Assembly: GCA_028752905.1 (NCBI GenBank)
Contig: JAQNBH010000014.1
Span: 21,547,990 to 21,611,989, forward strand
From: Cladorhizidae sp. MBARI D1340-BT2
Lineage: Eukaryota; Porifera; Demospongiae; Poecilosclerida; Cladorhizidae
DNA: 64,000 bases
Direction of reading: 5' to 3'
The notes beneath the pieces are model-generated. The model did not search any database. It was not told where the DNA came from and saw only the letters and a list, made by a program, of their open reading frames with translations. A program made the position numbers and the translations under genes. How positions within the stretch are numbered: the stretch's first letter is position 1; the number at the start of each line of letters is the position of its first letter. Shown here one piece after another: positions 36,376 through 48,300 of the stretch.

Positions 36376-39300
36376 CTATGAGGACAAGACATCAACAGCC
36401 AGTCAATAGTGATACCTTTAATTAATACTCTCACCGCTGGATTGCTGGGATTGCTTAAAACATCAAAACTGTGAATGTCCACTTTTCAAGACCCCCCCCC
36501 CCCCCCCAACCATAGTTACCGCAAAGTAACACGCTGTAAAATTGGGAATTGGGGGCATAAATATGGAGGAAATAATGTTATAAAGTATAAACTAGCGTGT
36601 GCATTTTTTTAATCAACATAATCCAGAGCGTCATATGGCGCTGCCTTGATGGTAAGTGGATTAAGAAATACACATGTGTACTTCAGAGGGAGGGGGCAGT
36701 TGTTTATACTAATTTATCTGCACTTTTGGATTCACTTCAGTACGAAGTGCTCTCAGATAGCATCCCTCAGTTCTTGCCAAGACTGTTCCCTTGCAGAGCC
36801 CCTGTTTATCTCTCAGGGTGAGCCATCTTATCGTGTACATATGCAGAACAGGTGAAGTGCTCTGTTTTTCTGTGTTGTATTTGGCAACTTGGAATGTCAG
36901 TACATTGCTAGATTTGGAGGGCTCCATTAACCCTTTCATGGATGGATTCCAGAAAGAAAATCTCAATTTCAGTAAAATATATATATAAAATTAGGAATAC
37001 ATATGTGCCCCTTGTAATTGACGTATGTGATAGCACCATTGTTTACAAACATTGTGGTAAATTCTCAAACCACAAACAAAATCCACAGGCATGAATATAA
37101 TTATATAGATTATAGTGTTTATAACTTGTTTTATCAATACAAGAACATCTTTTTTCCTTTGTTTTACAGGACACACACACTCTACAGATAACTATTACAG
37201 TGCTAGAGAAAGTTCAGAGTATCTGAGATGAAGATGATAGAGTTAGAGTAAGAACAATCACTTGGAATAGGTATTTAGCACAAAGTTTACACTTGAATTT
37301 GAACAAAAAAATCTTTCCAATGGTGAACCACATGCTAATCCATTACTGCAGCTACATATATACTTTCCCAAACCTGGGAAGCCTTCGTGGTCGTCCTGGC
37401 CCATGTCTTCCTCATCAGAGAGCAGGAAATCGCTATCAGACCCAGCCTGCCTCCATGGCCAAGCTTTCCGTGGCGGTCCTTTTGGAGCTCGCGTTTTCCA
37501 GGTAAGCATAGATGCCTTCACCCTCTTCTTCCTCAGATTCATCCCCAGAAAGGGCAATATCGTAGTCTGCAACATCAGCAAGCACTTCCTCGAGAGTAAT
37601 AAATCTTCGGACATTTTCGGGGGCGTGGCTCAACCGACTAACCCAACGAACCTCTCTTACTTCCTGGACGTTTACGGATTTGAAATTTCTTGTGTATGTG
37701 GAGTATTAACGTAGGTTTTTTTAGATATATAAATTATTGCTCTACGATCAACGAGTGATTTATAGTGAGCTCCTCCACCATATGGCGCTTACATCCGTTA
37801 AAGGGTTAAGATTGGAAGACACGGTGTTGATGAAATAAAGATAGATCAAGTTGTGAGTGAGCTGGGTAGGTATAAGAAAGTTGTGACTGCTTTGCAGGAA
37901 ATAAAATGGTCCTTACATGGTAGGAGATAATTAGTGCTAACAGCTGGCAGGGAGTTTCCTGGGCAAGTGGATGTCAGACAGAGAGGTGAAGGTGTTGGTA
38001 TTGTGCTGTCGGGGACAGTGGTGCATGCATCGAAGTCAGGTGGTAGCCACTGGAAGGCATGAAGCTCTAGGTTGGTTTCAGCTTCTTTGATGGTTGGGAA
38101 TGGAAGTTGTAATCTCCTGCATGTGCTCTCTGTTATGCTCCTACCTTTGCTGCAAGTGGAGGGAGAAAGATTCTTTCCTGGATTGCCTCCAGCAGGCTCT
38201 CCTGGCTCTCATGATGTTGGGTGATTTCAACGCACGTATCGGGTCAAGAGTGGTGGTGATGAGTGCTGGCAGGAGAGGGGTCCTCATGGGTATGGAGATT
38301 ATATGAAGCTGGAAAGGAGTTGCTGTCTTTACTCTATAGAAATAAAGCCACAGTGTGCAACACCTGCTTTAAAAGGACATCTACGTACAAACAGAACCCT
38401 TAAGGCTGGTTCACAATATGCTGCTAGGCCTTCGCATCGCATCATATCACATCACAATGTGTCGCATCGCATCGCGTTGCATCACTTCTAGCTGTTCACA
38501 ATAACGGAGTCGCCGCTTGTGCAAACTTGAACTTTCACCAAACCGGATCCTCTACCATTAATCAACGGAAGCTAGCGCTCAACTCACTCGCGCATCCCGT
38601 ATACTAGGGAAAGTTCTCACTGCTTCGATAAGCCTTATGTCGTCTGTTCAGATTCGAAATCACCAGCTTTTACAGAAAAACTCAAAATAAAGCACACCAG
38701 AATGACGAAAAACTCAAATAAACGCACACCAGAATAATGCAGGTTGCATTGCCGCTCTCGAATCGAACTCGATTCTATTCAAGCGGCGCGACGCGATTTT
38801 GTGTTAACAATATTTTAAAAACGACGCATCGCATCGCTTGAGCGTTTTGCATATTGTACATCAGCCTTAAATCCAAGCAGTGGCATTGTATCAACTATAC
38901 AAGGGAGCTAGAGACAAGGAAGGGCTAGGATGTCTCTGTCATGAGAGGAGGTGATTGTAGCACTGATCACATGATGTTGAGAATGAAGTTTATAGTTGGA
39001 AAGAAGAGATTGTTCAGAAGAGATTGTGCCAGAGATGGTGTGAAGAGGTAGGACGTGGACAAATTGCGAGGTGGAAATGTGGATGGGAGAGGGAGGAAGA
39101 CGAGTAGAGGGATGGATCTGGACTGTGTGGGAGAGAGATCAAGGGAGTCTTGGGTCGTGGAAGGAAGTGGAAGGAAGTGTGGAGGAGAAGTGGTCAAGTC
39201 TGCTTTGTGTGATGATGCTCAGACACGTCTAGATTATGGTTATGAAGATATGAAGTAGCTAGGTTTGTTTAAAGAGAGCCAATCAAACCCATGTTTGAGG

Positions 39301-42300
39301 AGAGAACCAGGCTATATGCTCCGAGGCTTGTCCCTGGGATGGATAAAGACAGGAAGATGTATGTAGGCCATGCAGGGCTGCCAGAGGAGCAGTGAGAATG
39401 GTCTGATTTCAGTACAAAGCCTTGGAGGCAGAGAGAGGAAGACATCATGGGAAGGTGGTGCAGAGAGGGTTGGTGCCAATAAGACCATCTGTACTAAGGG
39501 ATGAGGACAGAAGTTGGTGCACCACCCATGAAGGGATGAGGACAGAAGTTGGTGCACCACCCATGAGTCAAGGCAGAAGAGATGGAGGAGGCATTTCACC
39601 AAGGTGCAACATGTCCAGAGTAGATTTGACGAGGAGGAGATAAGAAAACTCAGACAAAGACCACTATGGCCTGAAATGGCAAAGTTACCATAAGAGGAGG
39701 AACTGTTGAAAGTAAGCTCAGGATTGGGAAGGCTTGTGATGTTTCTGGCATACTAGCAGAGACAGAGAAAGCTGTTGGTAGTGAAGATGAATTTCTAAGC
39801 AGACCGATTGAGTTGGTGCATGATGTTTGTAGAGAGTGTTTGGTCCCAGGTGACCAGCATGATACTGGTGCCCAATCCCAAGAAAGGAGCCTTCGGCAAT
39901 TGTGATAATTGGAGAGGCATACCTCTGTTGGATATACTGTAGTTGGGAACGTTGTGGCTCGAGTTGGAAGATCACAGAAGCTAGCTGACGATGAGCTCCC
40001 AGAGTCACAGTGTGGATTTAGGAAGGACAGAGGCAGTGCTGACACAATCATCACTGTGAATCAGCTGGTCGAGATCTCATGGGCAGATCTTCACTTTCAT
40101 TGACTTGAACAAAGCCTATGACTCTGTGCCAAGGAAGGCGATGTGGAAGGCTTTGGGAACTAGATGACCCAGCAGTGTTTGCATTTTACCCAGGTAAAAC
40201 CTATTTAACCCAACCCAGTGGGTAAAACCTGTGTTTTAGGTCCCTATTTTACCCGTGGTTTTACCCAGTGATATAAAACACTTATTAGTACCCCTGTCAC
40301 AGTCCTGTCCCAGAGCCACAAGTGTCTGGGTGGTGGATGGCTATTTAAAAGGCAAGCAAATACCACATGTCATCATTCACAGCTTACAGTTTAGTAAGTG
40401 TACTGCAATTACAAAAATGAGAAAGCCCAGAAACTCGTCTTCTGTCACAGGCTCCTGCGAGGACCTCAGAAGATTGAGTACTAAATCTGTTTAACTTGCA
40501 TATCAATTGGACTTTAATCCCATGAATCTTGTTTAAATATTTAAATATGTGATTAAATAAAAAATATATACTCTAGTAGACAACCTTGTCACTTGGTAAA
40601 TAAATGCTGAGTGAAACACAGCTCCTGTTTTTGTCTAGTTCTTTACAGTTGCCATTTATTGAATGTCTTACGTCCTGATTACAGAGTTAATTTCATATAA
40701 TATCTTTACAGTTTATAATAAATCTATTGTGTCTATTATTTTATCCTGGGTTGTATCCATGTTTGAGTAAAACCTGGGTAATTTAACCCAACCCGGATTA
40801 CACCCAAGCCCTGGATAAAACCTGTGAACTCTGTGACCCAGAGAAGATAATCAGCCAAATCAGGTCCTTTCCACCAAGAGATGTGTGCTGGGATTCAGAT
40901 TAAGCTGGATTGTAAAGTTTGGGGGGAGATCCGTGTACAGAATGGATTGAGGCAAGGCTGCTGCCGGCCCAGTTCTATTCAACTTGTACACTTGCCTAGC
41001 AGTAGAGAGGTGGCTGGCTTGAGTAGATGTAGTAGAAGGAATAGGTATCACTGCCAAATAAAAAATTATGAAAAGCTGTTTAGGATATATATATACCAGG
41101 AATGCCAGTGATGAGGCAGTTACAGAATGCCAGTTTGCAGATGATGTGTGTCCTCCTCACTTGAACATGATCTGGCGCAGAAAGAGCCGTACTGGAATAT
41201 CAGTAAGCAAGTGCTGACTTTGGCTTGACAGTAAACATCTCTAAGATGAAGTACATGGTGACAGAGAGCCATTGCCCTCGGATGTATGGTCAATGCTGCA
41301 GTGGACGAGTTTCACTATCTTGGTTCCCTCATAGCCAGCTCAGGGAGGATGGCTGTGGACAGTGCAGAGGTACAAACATCAAGGGATTTCGGAGCATTGA
41401 GGAAAGCTGTCTTCTTGGATAAGAATCTGAGCTTAGCCACCAACAGGACGAAGCATGTCTTTGCTCTATTCTGTTCTATGGCACACAGTGCTGGATTCTT
41501 CACAGGAAACATAGCAGGAAGTTTAATGCATTCCACCTCCGGTGTACGATCATCCTGGAGATATCCCACAGGCAGCAGTGGTCTGAGCACATCAACATGA
41601 CAGAGTGAGGAAGAGATGCAGCGATGATGTATCAGCCACTGGGAAGATCAAGAACCAAGAATGCCTGACCACAGGATGCCCAAGTCTGTCCTTTACAGTT
41701 GGCTGCCTCAGCCTTCCCCAGGAAGAGATGGTCCCCAGGAAGAGATGGAGGGATGTGGTGTGAAGGACCTCAATGATATTGACGTGGAGGAAGATAAGGA
41801 GTATGCAGAGGTAAGGAGGTCTAGAGCTAGCTAGAGAGCAAGACACAGGGAAGTGGAAGAATGCAAGGACATTAAGAAAGCACGGACTTCTATGATGGCT
41901 AGGAACTGTGTGAGGTATCCTGCAGGGCTTTTAGGAGAGGATATAAGCAGAGGCACAAATGTGTGAGAATGAAATCAGTGAGAGAGAAGAGAGGAGCAGT
42001 TCAGTGTCAGTCTTGCCAGAAGTAATTTAGGAGCAGAGGAGGGCTAGCCATCCATATCTGCCGACAGGATGTTTAATAGTAGCATAAAGGCAGATACACA
42101 AGACTTACTGCCCCCCTTCGGGGAGCTGTGTCAACATTTAATGTTAGCAGATTAACAGGACAAGACGGGTCAGGTGTGTGCAGGCATGCATGTATGTACA
42201 CGTTCAACATTGCTGGAAAAGTCAGCATACAGGCCCGATTCGTTATCACACTAGCAAACATGGCATCGTGATGATTACCCGACTCTGAGCTAGTTATGTA

Positions 42301-45300
42301 AAGTGTAGGAATTGGCAAAAAACAACAACAACTAACATTTATAGGGAGAAATGTTATAGTACACACGAACACTCTCTCTTCAGCGACCTACCTACCCACC
42401 ACCTACCTACATGTATCTACCCACCCACCCAGCAACCTTCCTAGATTTACTTATTCATATGCTTTTCAAAAAAACAAATTTGTTCATAATTATGTACATT
42501 TGTAATTGCATTCTATGGTTTAATAAGTCCACCACGCAGGATGTAACTGGCGGGCGTTTATTGCACTTACGCAGCACCCTTATTATTGGTTTACACATGA
42601 TTGAGGTGGTTTACACATGATTGAGGTGGTTTACACATGATTGAGGTGTAGTGTAGCAGTTGCTCCGCTCCCTCAGAAGTACACTGGTGTGGTCAGTGCC
42701 TCCGTGTATGTCCATCACAGAAACCCAGAACAACAACAGTCAAGACGCACTTGCAAAATAGTTTTTCAATAATGCACACCTGTTCATTCTTCTACCTAAT
42801 TACAAGAACATTGCACACAAAAAAAAGAAGAATGTGTTTCAGGAAAAGGAGAAGTTGTTCCACGAGCCGGAGAAGAAGAGCAAGCTGGAAGCCTATAGTT
42901 TGCTGCATGTTACAGCCATGAGTCGTAATGCACTATCTCTCTGGAACGTTCCCAGGAGAGATAGTCTATCAGTGACAATTGAGACTAAAACTTAGCCTTC
43001 GGATAAATAGCATTCCATAGAGCCTAATCCTGCCAAGAGGTTAGGGTGCAAAATACAAAACTAAGTCACTGGATTGATGAAGTATGCGTACTGGATAAGA
43101 TCGATTGGAGATCACATATCAACCGTTTATTTCACAAATTGCCAAATTTATCATAATTTCCAGTGTGGACAATCCATAGATCACCCATGGAATTTCAGGA
43201 AACCTAAAGTTCCCAACCAACCCCCATAGAACGATTTTCCAATAAACAACTTCAAATATGTTTCACAATTCCTTGGCGAGATGCTCCTCCAGCCTTGCCA
43301 ACTGGCAGTTCCTGGAGAACGGTATGGCAGCGACACCGATAAAGACTTTCTCCATAATCTACTTAAAATTTGTTTCTTGATGTTTCGGCTGGATACCATA
43401 GCCTTCATCAGGAATACTTATAATTTGTTTCTCAACATTTCGGCCAGATGTTCTGATGTTCTAGTCAAAACGTCAAAAAACAAATTTTAAGTTGATTAGT
43501 GAGAAAGTCATGTAAGTCCAAAGTTGCCTTCCAGCTAATCCTCTTTAGGAATAGACATAGTTGAAGTTCTTTCCCACCAAGTACTGGCTAGAGCTAGGCT
43601 TGTATATGCATGTACATATACATATAGGTTGCCAACAACTTCAACTTTGGACACCAACAACTGATAGGCTAATCTGTGGACCCACTATCTATGCTAGCTC
43701 TAACAAGCTCTTCCCCTCATATACTAACTATAGCACATTTAGCGAGATAGAGAAAGGCTTGGTAATTGACAAGGCCCCCCCCCCCCCCCCCTCTCTCAGG
43801 TGACTAGACTTGTGTGGCCTGACCACATCCTGCAAGCAACACTGGGGGCCACCGGCCACTCTAACTGAATATGCCACATCCTGACTCGTAGCCCTAGAGT
43901 TCATGTCTGCCTGGGTTTCTAACACCCCCTTCACTGTAGGAGCCCATCTCAGCAGTCCCAAGTTTTGTCTGTTAATTAAATTGCCTAAGGAGCTTGCCTG
44001 TCCATCTGTCATCAGGAGTGTTTGCCTGATAGCTCCTTCCCACTGCCATGGGCTTCATGCCCCAGTTCAGCAGTATAGGAGGTCTGACATATTAGATGGG
44101 AATAGGATAATATAATCAGCATAGTTATGCTGGTCATTAAGGTTCAGATTTTCTCCCTTCTAGGAAAGTTTTTTTTGCCATCCAGCTGAATCCATCACCA
44201 CCCTACAGTGCTAAACCACACGATTCTGTGAAGTAATCCGATATTCTCCGACTGGATATCGCATGCATGGCCTTGTGATAAGAGATAGAGGCAACTTCGG
44301 AAACGGCACTAGTTCTCGACAGACGTTAGACTGGAGAATGAAAGCTACTGTAGAACCCCCCCAAAATTTGGCGTTGCGTTTAAACCCAACGTACGTGCAG
44401 CACATGACTGTTGGCCAAAGAAACATTGAAGAAACGTACGGTACAGAGCATTTGAACATTCGCTGCATTTTTATTGAAAACGTTCCCGCAAACTAAGTTC
44501 GAGGAGAGGCACATGCATGGACCACCACATGAACGATAGAAAAAAAGCGGGGCAATGCTCAAACTACAGTTATTTCAGTACGAGTTTTAGTGTCTGTAAA
44601 CTGGGTCTGTAAGCAGGTAAGTTTCCTCCTCTTACTTACTATTTCTGTTATACATGCTATAATATAACTGGTGTAACTGAAACATTTCGCGTCTAAACAT
44701 TTCGTACATTCTTTTCAGCAGGTTGGAAAACGCACGCGGTTAAATGATGCACGCACGCTGGGTTTAAACGCAATGCCAAGTGTTTTTTTGGCTCCTACTG
44801 TATAACACTTTGTAAGACACCGGCACTTACTAATGCTCGGGAAGAGACAAGCATAGTGGACAGAAATTCTTGACACAAGATAATATTTAATAGAGAATAA
44901 AAAAGAGTTTACACAACACATGTGCCATGCAGACTGTTTGTTTCTATTTGTTGGCATGCTCTTATTTCCTGTTTATGTCTGTGGTGTTGTTCAGCATTAC
45001 TCTAACAAACAAAAAGGAAGTAAAATTCAGTGCAATAGGTGTCGTGTAGAGTTACTCACATTGCCAAATTTCTAAATGGAATGGAGACTTTACTGTTGTA
45101 AATCCAGCCCTAGCTCAAGCCTTGACTCACCCTTAGCTGGCTCTACTCTAGCAACAGAGTGACTGCTGCAAGTGTTGGTGCCTAGAATCCTCTTTGTGGA
45201 AACCAAGCTAAGCATGCCTGTGCTTAGTTTTTACTGGAATCCCACACTTCCAAAAGGTTAACACATTCATTACTGATCTTATTTATAGTTTTTGATAAAA

Positions 45301-48300
45301 ATTATTATATATACACAATATGTATAATGTAGTTAAAGTTTTTATTTCTTTCCTTTCTAAATACATCATTAACAGTAAAAACTGCAGCAATTTGTTCTAA
45401 GTAACATGCACCGAGGCTAACTATAAATAGCTACATACATTGCTCAGTACGTATCTGCAACAGCCAAGAAAGCCACCTAGGAGCACCTCCTTTCTCAAGA
45501 GCAAAGGGATTCAAAGCAATTGCATAAAGGTATGTATTGTAGACGACTGTGCAGCTTTCCTCTGAAAAAGGCTCAATACGAACACAAGCAAATGCCAAGG
45601 AGAAACCATCCATGTCAGCATTTCCGACGACATTAAATCCCTTTTCATCTTGCTCACTCCCAGCTGTAACTGGAAGTAAAGTTTTATGACTATAACGATA
45701 GTGCCACTTGGAAATGTGAGGGGGGGAAATCTGATACTTATTTAGCACATTTAATATCTATAGATCTTATGGTGTTAATCATTAAACAATAGCTCACATG
45801 CAAAATATATCCCATTCTTTGTCTATTAGTGATCAAGTAATTTTGCACGACACCTGCATGTGTAAAATAGTGTGTACAGTATGTGTTGCCTTTATTCACT
45901 GTAATCTGTCTGGAGCAGAGAAAAACAATTTCTTGACCCTTTTAGGCTAGTAGTGGATACCTCTTAAGCAATCAAGCAATGAAAAAAGCAAGCATGCCTC
46001 TGGCAATGTGTGCTTCGTGACACGACATTCAAGCATGCACAGGCACGGCATTGTTTTACTCAAGAGGAAATAGTGTATCTCATAACTTAATTTTCGAAGA
46101 ATGGTTCTAATTAAAGCAACCAACCACCCCATATTACACTCTTGCAGTGGTCTGGCCTGCATTGCTTACATGTACAGTACAAGCACATGTATAGTACAAG
46201 CAAAAAAAACATGCCGTATGCAGCGCAACCGTTAAAAAATGCACACCGTAAACACAATGGAAATCAACGGTAGCAAACGGATAAACCGTCCGCTTAGCAG
46301 TGCTGAAGCGCAAGCAATTAGCATTAAAAAAAAGAAGTATCGGTGCTCTAAGTTGTACAGGAGGCATTTTTCAAGTCTTCTCTTCCTTCCAGAGCCTCTT
46401 CCCACCTGAAGTAGTGCAGTCTAGTCTAAGCCTCGCATTCCATACTTCAGTAGAGCATCAGCCACCCATTGAGGAGAAAGAAACAGAAGAAAGAGCCGAG
46501 AGAAATATCATAGCGTTGACCCTTTACCTACCCTACATTGGCCGTTATGGATGTTTTAAAGATTTGGGGGCATGGCATGGCCATGTGTCATGGTCTATAT
46601 GCCTAGAACTCTACCTATGTTCCACCACTGGTCAGGTTCGAGTTCCCCTTCCAACACCTTCTCCGTCCCCCTTGCTCCCAGTATCTGTCACAGCCACAAG
46701 AGGGCATGGCTTGCAGGCTTAAAACTCTACTTATGGTCTTCCCCTAGTCGAGTTGCCCCTAGTTCTTCCCGGCAACACCCTCCCTGGGGTCTTCCCCTAG
46801 TCGAGTTGCCCCTAGTTCTTCCCGGCAACACCCTCCCTGGGTTCTTTACGTGAGCATCCATGACAAAGCAACACAGAGAGATAGAGACTGTACCCAGTCA
46901 TTGTATTTAATTCCTCTTCTTCTTGTTTCATGTTTGTATGTAGCAGACATTATCCTTGCTTGACACGCAGCGAGCATGCCACAGTCAATTAACACAGCAC
47001 TTAATATACATGTACATCGGCTCAGTTCTGCACAAGGTCATTGGCCATGAAGCAAGCACACATATACACACCTAATATACAAGCAATGGTCTCCCTCTTA
47101 CTGTTAGATTTCTTTTTGGAACTTACCAGTGTATTCTGGAAAAGCTATCGTCAGTGGTGACTTGATGATTTTATCAGCAAAGAGATCTTTCTTGTTCAAA
47201 AAGAGAATAATAGATGTCGACTCAAACCACCTGTTGTTGCATATGGAGTCAAAGAGCTTCATGCTCTCCATCATTCGATTCTAATGAATGTATGAAAGAA
47301 AGGAAGGAAGAATGGAGGGAGGAGTGATGGAGGTAAGGAGGGACAAGGAAGGAAGAAAGGAGTGGGAGGAAGGAATGGAGGAAGGAGGGATGAGGAATGG
47401 GGAGGGTGGAGGGAGGGAGGGGAGATAGGGAGGAAGGGGAAAGCAGTGAAGGAGGAAGGAAGAGAAAGAAGGGTGGAAGGAAGGAGAAGGGAAACAGGAA
47501 GGAGAGAGAAGGGAAGGAGGAGTGAGGGATGAGTGAAGGGAGGAGGAATGGAGACAAAGAAAGATGGAATGAAGAAAGTAAGAAAAGGAAAGTGAGAGAA
47601 AGAAAGGAGGAAAAAAGGGAAAAAGAAGAAATCAAAAGGAAAGTAACGTGACAAATATATTTACACCATTGTCAAGTGGGGGGAGGTTCCAGTAGAGTGA
47701 AGCACACAGAATTTGTGTTGTAGACACATGCCAAAGCACACACTATCAATTATTACTCGCACACTCCCACACATTTCAAGCTAATTAACATAATTATAAG
47801 TAATAGGGGATGGAGTTGCAGTTCAACTTAATTAATAGATCCCAAGTCCACACATGACATATAAGGATTGTAGTAGTTCATTTGCACCAGAAGAGTGACA
47901 ATGATGAGAATTTACAGAGTACTTAATTAGGTGCAATAAACATAAAAGTTGTGCAATCGTTCTGCTTGCAAATCGTTAACCATGCACAATGAATATCGTT
48001 AAAACACGCACAATGAATATCATTACATATAATTACTAATGACCCGTAATGCTAATCAATCACCATTTCCTCGTCCTCAGCCAGAACCAAGTCGTAGGCA
48101 CTGAGGGACACACAAAATACTATAGCAGTGACACCTTCAAAACAGTGGATCCATTTCTTTCTTTCTGAACGCTGGCCACCTACATCAACCATCCTATGGA
48201 ACAAACAAAAATTAAATACTATGATATAATACAGTATGTAGGCTTTATGTGTGCAGTACCTAGTACAGTACACAGACTATGTGTTCAGTACCTAGTACAG

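Larger units (their letters stand above)
36884..42170 (+). mobile_element. APE-type non-LTR retrotransposon (LINE), degenerate, with three later insertions
   Basis: It lies in the last Gi-alpha intron, antisense to the gene. In order: [16 protein letters not shown] (start of the AP-endonuclease, 36884), [20 protein letters not shown] with LQEIKW (37840-37910), [11 protein letters not shown] (nuclease core Asp and Asn, 38216-38250), SKQWHCIN (38870), [12 protein letters not shown] (39996), [19 protein letters not shown] (RT motif A, 40090), [18 protein letters not shown] (motif B, 40940), CQFADD (motif C, 41127), [17 protein letters not shown] and [15 protein letters not shown] (41300-41430), and two C-terminal C2H2 fingers (41905-42065). 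Many stops and frameshifts are present. The 5' limit could lie up to about 300 bp to the left and the 3' limit is approximate. The clade (RTE-like or related) is unresolved. Confidence 0.88.

Noticed and set aside
46630..46650. tRNA gene suggested by a GGTTCGAGTTCCCC B-box-like word
   Set aside because: No matching acceptor stem or anticodon arm could be fitted, and the word is embedded in a tandemly duplicated repeat. Kept only as a possible SINE trace.
47249..47654. Ser/Phe/Leu/Pro-rich frames of about 127 codons on the minus strand
   Set aside because: They are translations of the polypyrimidine tract; overlapping frames are equally open and low in complexity.
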